Source: Paracoccaceae bacterium (GTDB lineage Bacteria > Pseudomonadota > Alphaproteobacteria > Rhodobacterales > Rhodobacteraceae). Taken from it: a DNA stretch of 10,830 nt. Every line of letters begins with the position of its first letter. The stretch's first letter is position 1. The stretch covers positions 1 through 10,830 of the forward strand of contig SKOX01000437.1 in NCBI GenBank assembly GCA_007119835.1, written 5' to 3'. This document shows positions 1 through 6,904 of the stretch, in pieces. Both the position numbers and the translations under genes were made by a program. The notes under the pieces are model-generated. The model was not told the DNA's origin and searched no databases. It worked only from the letters and a program-made list of their open reading frames with translations.

Positions 1-177
1 GACTTCGTGCCCATCGCCTGGGAGGACTTCGACCTCGTCCTGCGCCGCCGCGACTATTTCGAGCCGCCGCTCCAGGCGCTCCTCGGCTTCACCCGCTCGG
101 AGGCCTTCGCCCGCCGCGCCGGCTTCCTCGGCGGCTACGACCTCAAGGATCTCGGCGCGGTCCGGTACAATGCCTGA
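1..177 (+). CDS. C-terminal end of a molybdate-type substrate-binding-domain protein (5' partial)
   Basis: The frame is open from the first base and ends at TGA 175-177, leaving the last 58 residues. The piece contains [17 protein letters not shown], then a helix-like [18 protein letters not shown] and a closing GGYDLKDLG segment. From memory this matches the C-terminus of the periplasmic-binding-protein-like domain found in COG1910-type proteins, where it follows a helix-turn-helix or excisionase-like DNA-binding domain and is linked to molybdate or tungstate sensing. The family assignment is recall-based; the ligand and the N-terminal domain cannot be seen. Two hairpins follow the stop codon within 50 bp. 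The 17-codon ORF downstream starts with a molybdopterin-binding-protein-like sequence, which weakly supports a molybdenum context. It could instead be an uncharacterised solute-binding protein. Confidence 0.65.
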   Translation, partial: DFVPIAWEDFDLVLRRRDYFEPPLQALLGFTRSEAFARRAGFLGGYDLKDLGAVRYNA

Positions 178-184
178 TTCGCGA

Positions 185-225
185 CCGGGCGAAGCCCACC
201 GCCCGGAAACCCGGCCGACGCCGGG
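185..225 (+). terminator. Two tandem GC-rich hairpins after the upstream gene
   Basis: The first hairpin pairs CCGGGCG (185-191) with CGCCCGG (200-206) around an 8-nt loop. The second pairs CCCGGC (210-215) with GCCGGG (220-225) around a 4-nt loop. They begin 8 nt after the stop codon at 177. No T-run follows either one, so termination is only a possibility; they could also be mRNA structure between cotranscribed genes. In a genome this GC-rich, short GC stems arise easily by chance. Confidence 0.3.
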
Positions 226-258
226 CCGTCACACCCGCTCGCCCGAGGAGGAACCACG

Positions 259-312
259 ATGAAGCTCAGCGCCCGCAGCCTCCGACGCGACGACCGCGGT
301 CGCGCGAGGTGA
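259..312 (+). CDS. 17-codon ORF coupled to the TrmO-family gene; possible Mop/TOBE gene remnant
   Basis: ATG 259 is preceded by GAGGAGG (245-251) at 7-nt spacing, the best Shine-Dalgarno match in the window. The product would be [17 protein letters not shown]. Its TGA (310-312) overlaps the GTG start (309) of the next gene as GTGA, a layout typical of translational coupling. The opening MKLSAR matches the usual start of Mop/TOBE molybdate-binding proteins (known pattern MKxSARN, about 70 residues), but the rest of that domain is missing. Two readings fit: a leader ORF that loads ribosomes for the downstream gene, or the stump of a deleted Mop gene whose ribosome-binding site now serves that gene. 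The Arg/Asp-rich tail does not resemble a folded protein. Confidence 0.4.
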   Translation: MKLSARSLRRDDRGRAR

Positions 313-794
313 CCGACGTCCAGGCCATGCGCCCGCACGAGGAGGCGACCGAGGCGCCCCTGCCCGCGGACGCCACGCTCGCCTTCATCGGCCGCATCCG
401 CACGCCCTGGGCCGCGCGCGAAGACTGCCCGCGCCAGGGCAGCCTCGACGGCCCCGAATGCCGGATCGAGCTCGCGCCGCCGTGGGACGCCGCCCTCGAC
501 GGCATCGAGCGCTACGAGCGGATCGAGGTGCTCTATTGGCTCCACCGCTCGCGCCGCGACCTGCTGCGGCAGAACCCCAGCCACGGCCCGGCCGCCCGCG
601 GCACCTTCTCGCTGCGCTCGCCGGTGCGGCCGAACCCGATCGGCACCAGCCTCGCGCGCCTCGTCCGCCGCGAGGGGCCGGTCCTCGTCGTCCGCGGCCT
701 CGACTGCCTCGACGGCACGCCGCTGATCGACCTCAAGCCCGACCGCTGCGCCTACACCCCGGTCGCACCGGAGCGGGACGGGCCGAAGGCCTGA
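309..794 (+). CDS. TrmO-family (TsaA-like) SAM-dependent methyltransferase
   Basis: The 161-residue product fits the TrmO/TsaA-like beta-barrel family. Characterised members use S-adenosylmethionine to N6-methylate t6A at position 37 of tRNA. Visible signatures are FIGRIRTPW near residue 26, the EDCPRQG segment, [10 protein letters not shown] (residues 103-112) and [16 protein letters not shown] toward the C-terminus. It is shorter than E. coli TrmO (about 235 residues), lacking the extra C-terminal domain, but short forms are common. GTG 309 is chosen because it overlaps the stop of the 17-codon ORF; it has no usable Shine-Dalgarno of its own, so coupled translation is likely. ATG 327 is an alternative start that would keep the whole conserved domain. 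tRNA is the default substrate by homology. Members next to molybdenum genes may have another role, so no symbol is given. Confidence 0.85.
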   Translation: MTDVQAMRPHEEATEAPLPADATLAFIGRIRTPWAAREDCPRQGSLDGPECRIELAPPWDAALDGIERYERIEVLYWLHRSRRDLLRQNPSHGPAARGTFSLRSPVRPNPIGTSLARLVRREGPVLVVRGLDCLDGTPLIDLKPDRCAYTPVAPERDGPKA

Positions 795-802
795 CGCCGC
801 CC

Positions 803-837
803 GCCGAGGCCGCCACCGGCCCGCGGCCGCCCTCGGC
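803..837 (+). terminator. Possible terminator hairpin after the TrmO-family gene
   Basis: GCCGA (803-807) pairs with TCGGC (833-837), and GGCCGC (808-813) continues the stem with GCGGCC (823-828), leaving a GCCC bulge (829-832) and a 9-nt loop. It starts 9 nt after the TGA at 792-794. It lacks a T-tract, so it may be a Rho-assisted end or only GC-rich structure. It separates the TrmO-family gene from the TCA cluster. Confidence 0.35.
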
Positions 838-878
838 GACTCACCGCCGCCGGTCCCGGCTTCCCGCGCCGCAGCAAC

Positions 879-950
879 TGTGATCACACGCCGAAATCCT
901 GTGATCACAGAAGCATGTTTTTCGCATCCGCGCACGCGCCCCTTGATCAA
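879..950. promoter_or_regulatory. Three TGATCA-centred palindromes upstream of sucC (likely operator array)
   Basis: This is the AT-richest stretch of the 286-bp gap between the TrmO-family gene and sucC. It contains TGTGATCACA at 879-888, the same ten bases at 900-909 (12-bp palindrome CTGTGATCACAG at 899-910), and TTGATCAA at 943-950. Their centres (883.5, 904.5, 946.5) are 21 and 42 bp apart, about two and four helical turns, so dimers bound there would lie on one DNA face. This is how an operator for a dimeric regulator of the sucCD-sucAB operon would look. The regulator is not identifiable. The site is not a standard CRP/FNR site, which has a 4-6 bp gap between half-sites. The rest of the gap (951-1080) is leader; I could not assign a convincing -35/-10 pair. 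Confidence 0.6.
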
Positions 951-1080
951 ATCCGTTGCATGCCGTTGTCTACCGGCATACGGAAGCGCGCCGAGGGGCA
1001 TGCGATCTACGGGAGCGGGGCGGCACGGCCATACCCCGCACACGCGCGCCCCGGGAGGCGACGACGAGGGAGAGCGCCGC

Positions 1081-2277
1081 ATGAACATTCACGAATACCA
1101 GGCCAAGCAACTCCTGCGCGAATACGGCGCGCCGGTATCCGGTGGCCGTATCGTGCTGAAGGCCGACGAGGCCAAGACCGCCGCGGGCGAACTAGAAGGC
1201 CCGCTCTGGGTCGTCAAGGCGCAGATCCACGCCGGCGGCCGCGGCAAGGGCAAGTTCAAGGAAGCCTCCGCCGGCGAGAAGGGCGGCGTGCGCCTCGCCA
1301 AGTCGGTCGAGGAGGCCGCCGAGGAGGCCCAGAAGATGCTCGGCCGCACCCTGGTCACCCACCAGACCGGCCCGGCCGGGCGCACCGTCAACCGCATCTA
1401 CATCGAGGAAGGCTCCGGCATCGAGCGCGAGCTCTACCTCGCGCTGCTCGTCGACCGGGCGACCTCGCGCGTCGCCTTCGTGGTCTCGACCGAGGGCGGC
1501 ATGGACATCGAGGAGGTCGCGGCGAAGACCCCCGAGCGGATCCTCACCTTCACCGTCGATCCCGCCTCGGGCATCTCCGGCTTCCACGGCCGCCGCGTCG
1601 CCTTCGCGCTCGGGCTGCAGGGCAAGCAGATCCGCCAGTGCGTCGACCTCGTCAACAAGCTCTACCGCCTCTTCACCGAGAAGGACGCGGAGATGCTCGA
1701 GATCAACCCGCTGATCGTCACCGACACGGGCGAGCTCAAGTGCCTCGACTGCAAGTTGAGCTTCGACTCGAACGCCCTCTACCGCCAGCCCGAGGTGCTT
1801 TCGCTGCGCGACGAGAGCGAGGAGGACGCCAAGGAGCTGCAGGCCTCGAAGTTCGACCTCAACTACATCGCGCTCGACGGCGAGATCGGCTGCATGGTCA
1901 ACGGCGCCGGCCTCGCCATGGCGACGATGGACATCATCAAGCTCTACGGCTCGGAGCCCGCCAACTTCCTCGACGTCGGCGGCGGCGCGACCAAGGACAA
2001 GGTGACCGAGGCGTTCAAGATCATCACCTCGGACCCGAACGTGAAGGGCATCCTGGTCAACATCTTCGGCGGCATCATGCGCTGCGACGTCATCGCCGAG
2101 GGCGTCATCGCCGCGGTCAAGGAGGTCGGCCTGCAGGTCCCCCTCGTCGTCCGGCTCGAGGGCACCAACGTCGACCTCGGCAAGAAGATCATCAACGAGA
2201 GCGGCCTCGCGGTGATCGCGGCCGACAACCTGGCGGATGCCGCCGAGAAGATCGTGAAAGCGGTGAAGGGCAACTGA
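1081..2277 (+). CDS. sucC: Succinyl-CoA synthetase (ADP/GDP-forming), beta subunit
   Basis: SucC pairs with SucD in the cytoplasm to convert succinyl-CoA, phosphate and NDP to succinate, CoA and NTP, the substrate-level phosphorylation step of the TCA cycle. The 398-residue product has the family's usual length. It opens with [12 protein letters not shown], the standard SucC start, followed by an ATP-grasp nucleotide-binding half: [12 protein letters not shown] (residues 46-57), [21 protein letters not shown] and EINPLI. The C-terminal CoA-ligase-like half has [26 protein letters not shown] and [10 protein letters not shown]. The start is ATG 1081, with GAGGGAG at 1066-1072 and 8-nt spacing. 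The frame stays open upstream to about 880, but that part is leader and does not resemble SucC. The stop lies 1 nt before sucD. Expression is probably controlled by the palindromes at 879-950. Confidence 0.98.
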   Translation: MNIHEYQAKQLLREYGAPVSGGRIVLKADEAKTAAGELEGPLWVVKAQIHAGGRGKGKFKEASAGEKGGVRLAKSVEEAAEEAQKMLGRTLVTHQTGPAGRTVNRIYIEEGSGIERELYLALLVDRATSRVAFVVSTEGGMDIEEVAAKTPERILTFTVDPASGISGFHGRRVAFALGLQGKQIRQCVDLVNKLYRLFTEKDAEMLEINPLIVTDTGELKCLDCKLSFDSNALYRQPEVLSLRDESEEDAKELQASKFDLNYIALDGEIGCMVNGAGLAMATMDIIKLYGSEPANFLDVGGGATKDKVTEAFKIITSDPNVKGILVNIFGGIMRCDVIAEGVIAAVKEVGLQVPLVVRLEGTNVDLGKKIINESGLAVIAADNLADAAEKIVKAVKGN

Positions 2278-2278
2278 C

Positions 2279-3163
2279 ATGGCCATCCTCGTCGACGAGA
2301 ACACCAAGGTCATCTGCCAGGGCCTGACCGGCTCGCAGGGCACCTTCCACTCCGAGCAGGCGATCGCCTACGGCACCAAGATGGTCGGCGGCGTCACGCC
2401 CGGCAAGGGCGGCGAGACCCATATCGGCCTGCCGGTCTTCAACACCGTGGCCGAGGCCCGCGAGCGGACCGGCGCCAACGCCACCTCGATCTACGTGCCG
2501 CCGCCCTTCGCCGCGGACGCGATCCTCGAGGCGATCGACGCCGAGATGGAGCTGATCGTCTGCATCACCGAGGGCATCCCGGTGCTCGACATGATGAAGG
2601 TGAAACGCGCGCTCCAGGGCTCGTCGTCCGTCCTGATCGGCCCGAACTGCCCCGGCGTCATCACGCCCGACGCCTGCAAGATCGGCATCATGCCAGGCCA
2701 CATCCACAAGCGCGGCTCGGTCGGCGTCGTCTCGCGCTCCGGCACGCTGACCTACGAGGCCGTCGCCCAGACGACCAACGCGGGCCTCGGCCAGTCGACC
2801 TGCGTCGGCATCGGCGGCGACCCGATCAAGGGCACCGAGCATATCGACGTCCTCGAGTGGCTGCTCGCCGACGACGAAACCCAGGCGATCATCATGATCG
2901 GCGAGATCGGCGGCGCCGCCGAGGAGGACGCCGCCCAGTTCATCAAGGACGAGGCGAAGCGCGGCCGCTCGAAGCCCACCGCCGGCTTCATCGCCGGCCG
3001 CACCGCGCCTCCGGGCCGGCGCATGGGCCACGCCGGCGCCATCGTCGCCGGCGGCAAGGGCGGCGCCGACGACAAGATCGAGGCGATGAAGTCCGCCGGC
3101 ATCACCGTGGCCGACAGCCCCGCTTCCCTGGGCGAGGCGGTGCTGAAGGCGATGGGGCGCTAG
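2279..3163 (+). CDS. sucD: Succinyl-CoA synthetase, alpha subunit
   Basis: This subunit carries the phosphorylated catalytic histidine and the main CoA-binding site. The 294-residue product shows an N-terminal Rossmann-like CoA-binding domain ([19 protein letters not shown], then GGVTPGKGG), the [11 protein letters not shown] loop, SRSGTLTYE, and the active-site segment [10 protein letters not shown] with His251 as the phosphorylated residue. Length and motif order are typical of bacterial SucD. ATG 2279 lies 1 nt after the sucC stop, with GAAGGG at the end of sucC as a plausible ribosome-binding site, so the two subunits are probably translated in a coupled way. This matches the need for equal amounts in an alpha-beta enzyme. 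The sulfotransferase-like gene begins 7 nt after the TAG. Confidence 0.98.
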   Translation: MAILVDENTKVICQGLTGSQGTFHSEQAIAYGTKMVGGVTPGKGGETHIGLPVFNTVAEARERTGANATSIYVPPPFAADAILEAIDAEMELIVCITEGIPVLDMMKVKRALQGSSSVLIGPNCPGVITPDACKIGIMPGHIHKRGSVGVVSRSGTLTYEAVAQTTNAGLGQSTCVGIGGDPIKGTEHIDVLEWLLADDETQAIIMIGEIGGAAEEDAAQFIKDEAKRGRSKPTAGFIAGRTAPPGRRMGHAGAIVAGGKGGADDKIEAMKSAGITVADSPASLGEAVLKAMGR

Positions 3164-3170
3164 GCTCTCC

Positions 3171-3872
3171 ATGGTCCTCGTCTGCCATCCGCACCGGTTC
3201 ATCTTCATGAAGACCCGCAAGACCGCGGGAACCTCGGTGGAGATGTATCTCGAGCGCTTCTGCGTGCCCGAGGACCGCTTTGCCGGGACCGAGGCGGCGG
3301 CGGAGACGGTCACGGAGGTCGGCATCGTCGGCAGCCGGCGCTCGGGCAAGCGGCGATCCGACACCTGGGTCAACCACATGCCGGCGGCGCGCGTGCGCGC
3401 GCTGCTCGGCCCGGAGATCTGGGAGAGCTACACCAAGATCGCGACGGTGCGGAACCCGTATGCCCGGATGCTGTCACACTTCTTCTGGCTGAACGGGCAG
3501 CACTACCCGATCGACGACGTCGGCTTCGAGCGGGCCCGGGCGGGCTTCGCCGGCTTCGTCAAGGGCGGCTGGTTCGGCCGGCGCAAATGGACCAACGACC
3601 TCGACATCGTCGCGATCGACGGCCAGGTCGCGATCGACGCCTTCGTCCGGCAGGAGCATCTCGCGGACGAACTCGCCGAGCTCTGCGCGCGGCTCGGACT
3701 GCCCTGGGAGCCTGAGCGGCTCCCGGTGACCAAGCAGCGCGGCGGCGAGCGGGAACGCTATCCCCTGGCCGCGTATTTCACGCCGGAGACGCGGGACATC
3801 ATCCGTCGCGAGTTCGACTGGGTGTTCTCGCGTTTCGAATACGCCCTGCCGGTGCCGGAGCCGGCGCACTAG
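3171..3872 (+). CDS. Sulfotransferase family protein (PAPS-dependent type)
   Basis: The 233-residue soluble protein has the two hallmarks of the cytosolic/Golgi-type sulfotransferase fold. An N-terminal strand-loop, FIFMKTRKTAGTS (KTAGT at residues 17-21), matches the 5'-phosphosulfate-binding loop. VRNPYARMLSHFFW contains Arg94 and Ser102, the Arg and Ser spaced eight apart that bind the 3'-phosphate of PAPS. Characterised relatives move sulfate from PAPS to carbohydrates, lipids or proteins; the acceptor here is unknown. Both loops are intact, so it looks functional. There is no signal peptide or membrane segment. ATG 3171 is 7 nt after sucD with only a weak ribosome-binding site (GGGGC near 3155). 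Its place between sucD and sucA is unusual, since those genes are normally neighbours. It may have been inserted; it has no known link to the TCA cycle. Confidence 0.85.
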   Translation: MVLVCHPHRFIFMKTRKTAGTSVEMYLERFCVPEDRFAGTEAAAETVTEVGIVGSRRSGKRRSDTWVNHMPAARVRALLGPEIWESYTKIATVRNPYARMLSHFFWLNGQHYPIDDVGFERARAGFAGFVKGGWFGRRKWTNDLDIVAIDGQVAIDAFVRQEHLADELAELCARLGLPWEPERLPVTKQRGGERERYPLAAYFTPETRDIIRREFDWVFSRFEYALPVPEPAH

Positions 3873-3942
3873 CGGCCGCGCGCCGCGACAGAACCCGGAC
3901 CCCAGCGGTCCGCACCAGGGAGCGGAACATCCGCACGAGGCC

Positions 3943-6894
3943 ATGACCGAGCAAAGCCAGAACGACGTCTTCCACTCCTCGTCCTTCCTCCAGGGCTCGA
4001 ACGCCGCCTTCGTCGAGGACCTCTACGCCCGCTACGCCGAGGACCCGGGTTCGGTCGACGACAGCTGGGCCGAGTTCTTCCGCTCCCTCGGCGACGAGAG
4101 CGGCGAGGCGGCCCAGAACGCCCGCGGCCCGTCCTGGGCGCGCGCCGACTGGCCACCCCAGCCGAGCGACGAGATCACCGGCGCCCTGACCGGCCAGTGG
4201 CCGCAGGCCAAGGCCGTGGCCGAGAAGATCAAGGGCAAGGCCAAGGAAACCGGCCACGTCGTCACCGAAGCCCAGGTCCAGCAGGCGGTCGTCGATTCGA
4301 TGCGCGCGCTCATGCTGATCCGCGCCTACCGCATCCGCGGCCACCTCGTCGCCGACCTCGATCCGCTCGGCCTCGTCGAGCCCGACCCGCACCCGGAGCT
4401 CGACCCGGCCACCTACGGCTTCACCGAAGCCGACATGGACCGGCCGATCTTCCTCGACATGGTGCTCGGCCTCGAGGCGGCGTCGCTCCGCGAGATCCTC
4501 GCCCTCGTCAAGCGCACCTATTGCGGCACCTTCGCGCTGCAGTTCATGCACATCTCCGACCCCCAGCAGTCCGCCTGGCTCAAGGAGCGGATCGAGGGCT
4601 ACGGCAAGGAGATCGCCTTCACCCGCCGCGGCCGCCGCGCCATCCTCAACAAGCTCGTGGAGGCCGAGGGCTTCGAGAAGTTCCTCCAGGTCAAGTACAT
4701 GGGGACCAAGCGCTTCGGCCTCGACGGCGGCGAGGCGCTGGTGCCGGCGATGGAGCAGATCATCAAGCGCGGCGGCTCGCTCGGCGTCGAGGAGATCGTC
4801 ATCGGCATGCCGCATCGCGGCCGGCTCAACGTCCTCGCCAACGTCATGGGCAAGCCCTACCGCGCGATCTTCAACGAATTCCAGGGCGGCTCGTTCAAGC
4901 CCGACGAGGTCGAGGGCTCGGGCGACGTCAAGTACCACCTCGGCGCCTCGTCGGACCGCGAGTTCGACGGCAACGTCGTGCACCTGTCGCTGACCGCGAA
5001 CCCGAGCCACCTCGAGGCGGTCAACCCCGTGGTCCTCGGCAAGGTCCGCGCCAAGCAGGCCCAGATCGGCGACACCGAGCGCCGGCGCGTGCTGCCCATC
5101 CTGCTGCACGGCGACGCGGCCTTCGCGGGCCAGGGCGTCGTGGCCGAGTGCTTCGGCCTGATGGGTCTGAAGGGCCACCGGACCGGCGGCACCCTGCACA
5201 TCGTCGTCAACAACCAGATCGGCTTCACGACGGCGCCGCACAACTCGCGCTCGTCGCCCTACCCCACCGACGTCGCGCTGATGGTCGAGGCGCCGGTCTT
5301 CCACGTCAACGGCGACGACCCCGAGGCCGTCGTCCATGCCTCCCGCATCGCCATCGAGTTCCGCCAGAAGTTCGGCAAGGACGTGGTCATCGACCTGTTC
5401 TGCTACCGGCGCTTCGGCCACAACGAGGGCGACGAGCCGATGTTCACCCAGCCCCTGATGTACAAGTCCATCAAGGGCCACAAGACGACCCTCCAGCTCT
5501 ACACCGAGCGCCTCGTCCAGGACGGCCTCATCCCCGAGGGCGAGATCGAGGACATGAAGGCCGCCTTCCAGGCCCACCTCAACGAGGAGTTCGACGCCGG
5601 CAAGACCTACCGCCCGAACAAGGCCGACTGGCTCGACGGCCGCTGGGCGCACCTCGGAAAGCACGAGGGCCAGTACCAGCGGGGCACGACCGCCGTCGAC
5701 GAGAGCCGGTTCCGCGTCGTCGGCGAGGCGATCACCCGCATCCCCGACCACGTGAAGCCGCACCGCACGCTCACCCGCGTCTTCGAGGCGCGCCGCAAGG
5801 CGATCGCGGCGGGCGAGGGCATCGACTGGGCGACGGCCGAGCAGCTCGCCTTCGGCACCCTGCTCGTTGAAGGCTACCCGGTCCGGCTTTCGGGCCAGGA
5901 CAGCACCCGCGGCACCTTCTCCCAGCGGCACTCGGCGGTGATCGACCAGGAGACCGAGGAGCGTCACCTGCCGCTCAACCACATCGAGGCGGGCCAGGCG
6001 ACCTACGAGGTCGTCGACTCCATGCTCTCGGAATACGCCGTCCTCGGCTACGAGTACGGCTACAGCCTGGCCGAGCCGAACGCGCTCACGCTCTGGGAGG
6101 CCCAGTTCGGCGACTTCGTCAACGGCGCCCAGATCATGATCGACCAGTTCATCTCGTCGGGCGAGTCGAAGTGGCTGCGGATGTCGGGCCTCGTCATGCT
6201 GCTGCCGCACGGCTACGAGGGCCAGGGGCCGGAGCATTCGTCGGCCCGGCTCGAGCGGTTCCTGCAGATGTGCGCCGGCGACAACTGGATCGTCGCCAAC
6301 TGCACCACGCCGGCCAACTACTTCCACATCCTGCGCCGGCAGCTGCACCGCAGCTTCCGCAAGCCGCTGATCATGATGACGCCGAAATCGCTGCTGCGCC
6401 ACAAGCTCGCGGTCTCCCGGCTGCACGAGTTCACCGGCAACTCGTCGTTCCACCGCGTGCTCTGGGACGACGCCGACCATCCCGATTCGCCGATCTCGTC
6501 CGCGAAGCTCGTCGCCGACGACAAGATCCGCCGCGTCGTGCTCTGCTCGGGCAAGGTCTACTACGACCTGCTCGAGGCCCGCGACGCCCGCGGGATCGAT
6601 GACGTCTATCTGATGCGGCTCGAGCAGTTCTACCCGTTCCCGGCGCTCTCGCTGACCAAGGAGCTCGGCCGCTTCAAGCAGGCCGAGATGATCTGGTGCC
6701 AGGAGGAGCCCAAGAACCAGGGCGGCTGGGCCTTCGTCGAGCCGAACCTCGAATGGGTGCTCGGCCGGATCGAGGCCGATCACGGGCGGCCGCGCTACGT
6801 CGGGCGCCCCGCCGCCGCCTCGCCCGCCACGGGCCTCGCGCGGCAGCACAAGCAACAGCAGGACGCGCTCGTCGACGAAGCGCTGACGATCTGA
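3943..6894 (+). CDS. sucA: 2-oxoglutarate dehydrogenase, E1 component
   Basis: The thiamine-diphosphate enzyme decarboxylates 2-oxoglutarate and passes the succinyl group to the lipoyl arms of SucB. The 983 residues are of usual alphaproteobacterial length. The N-terminal E2-binding segment is clear ([20 protein letters not shown], residues 15-34). [11 protein letters not shown] has His291 and ANPSHLEAV has His356, equivalent to the E. coli active-site histidines. The ThDP/Mg motif runs from HGDAAF (Asp391) to NNQIGFTT (Asn423/424). The second transketolase-like half includes [13 protein letters not shown] (Asp653) and [15 protein letters not shown]. The start ATG 3943 has GAGG only 2 nt away and an AGGGAGCGGA 16 nt away, so initiation may be weak; no better in-frame start lies nearby. 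The 70-bp gap after the sulfotransferase gene holds only a short stem (3896-3912). sucB follows after 10 nt. Confidence 0.98.
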   Translation: MTEQSQNDVFHSSSFLQGSNAAFVEDLYARYAEDPGSVDDSWAEFFRSLGDESGEAAQNARGPSWARADWPPQPSDEITGALTGQWPQAKAVAEKIKGKAKETGHVVTEAQVQQAVVDSMRALMLIRAYRIRGHLVADLDPLGLVEPDPHPELDPATYGFTEADMDRPIFLDMVLGLEAASLREILALVKRTYCGTFALQFMHISDPQQSAWLKERIEGYGKEIAFTRRGRRAILNKLVEAEGFEKFLQVKYMGTKRFGLDGGEALVPAMEQIIKRGGSLGVEEIVIGMPHRGRLNVLANVMGKPYRAIFNEFQGGSFKPDEVEGSGDVKYHLGASSDREFDGNVVHLSLTANPSHLEAVNPVVLGKVRAKQAQIGDTERRRVLPILLHGDAAFAGQGVVAECFGLMGLKGHRTGGTLHIVVNNQIGFTTAPHNSRSSPYPTDVALMVEAPVFHVNGDDPEAVVHASRIAIEFRQKFGKDVVIDLFCYRRFGHNEGDEPMFTQPLMYKSIKGHKTTLQLYTERLVQDGLIPEGEIEDMKAAFQAHLNEEFDAGKTYRPNKADWLDGRWAHLGKHEGQYQRGTTAVDESRFRVVGEAITRIPDHVKPHRTLTRVFEARRKAIAAGEGIDWATAEQLAFGTLLVEGYPVRLSGQDSTRGTFSQRHSAVIDQETEERHLPLNHIEAGQATYEVVDSMLSEYAVLGYEYGYSLAEPNALTLWEAQFGDFVNGAQIMIDQFISSGESKWLRMSGLVMLLPHGYEGQGPEHSSARLERFLQMCAGDNWIVANCTTPANYFHILRRQLHRSFRKPLIMMTPKSLLRHKLAVSRLHEFTGNSSFHRVLWDDADHPDSPISSAKLVADDKIRRVVLCSGKVYYDLLEARDARGIDDVYLMRLEQFYPFPALSLTKELGRFKQAEMIWCQEEPKNQGGWAFVEPNLEWVLGRIEADHGRPRYVGRPAAASPATGLARQHKQQQDALVDEALTI

Positions 6895-6904
6895 GGGGGA
6901 GGAA

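Noticed and set aside
879..909. TGTGATCACA read as CRP or FNR sites
   Set aside because: CRP and FNR half-sites are separated by 6 and 4 bp; here TGTGA and TCACA abut, which is the wrong geometry, so the regulator is left unnamed.
880..1080. Extension of the sucC frame upstream to an ATG near 880
   Set aside because: The extension has no SucC homology, contains the palindromes and leader, and the canonical [12 protein letters not shown] start at 1081 has its own Shine-Dalgarno sequence.
3896..3912. Hairpin CGGACC/GGTCCG between the sulfotransferase gene and sucA as a terminator
   Set aside because: The stem is only 6 bp with no T-tract and lies within 31 bp of the sucA start; termination there would leave sucA without an evident promoter.
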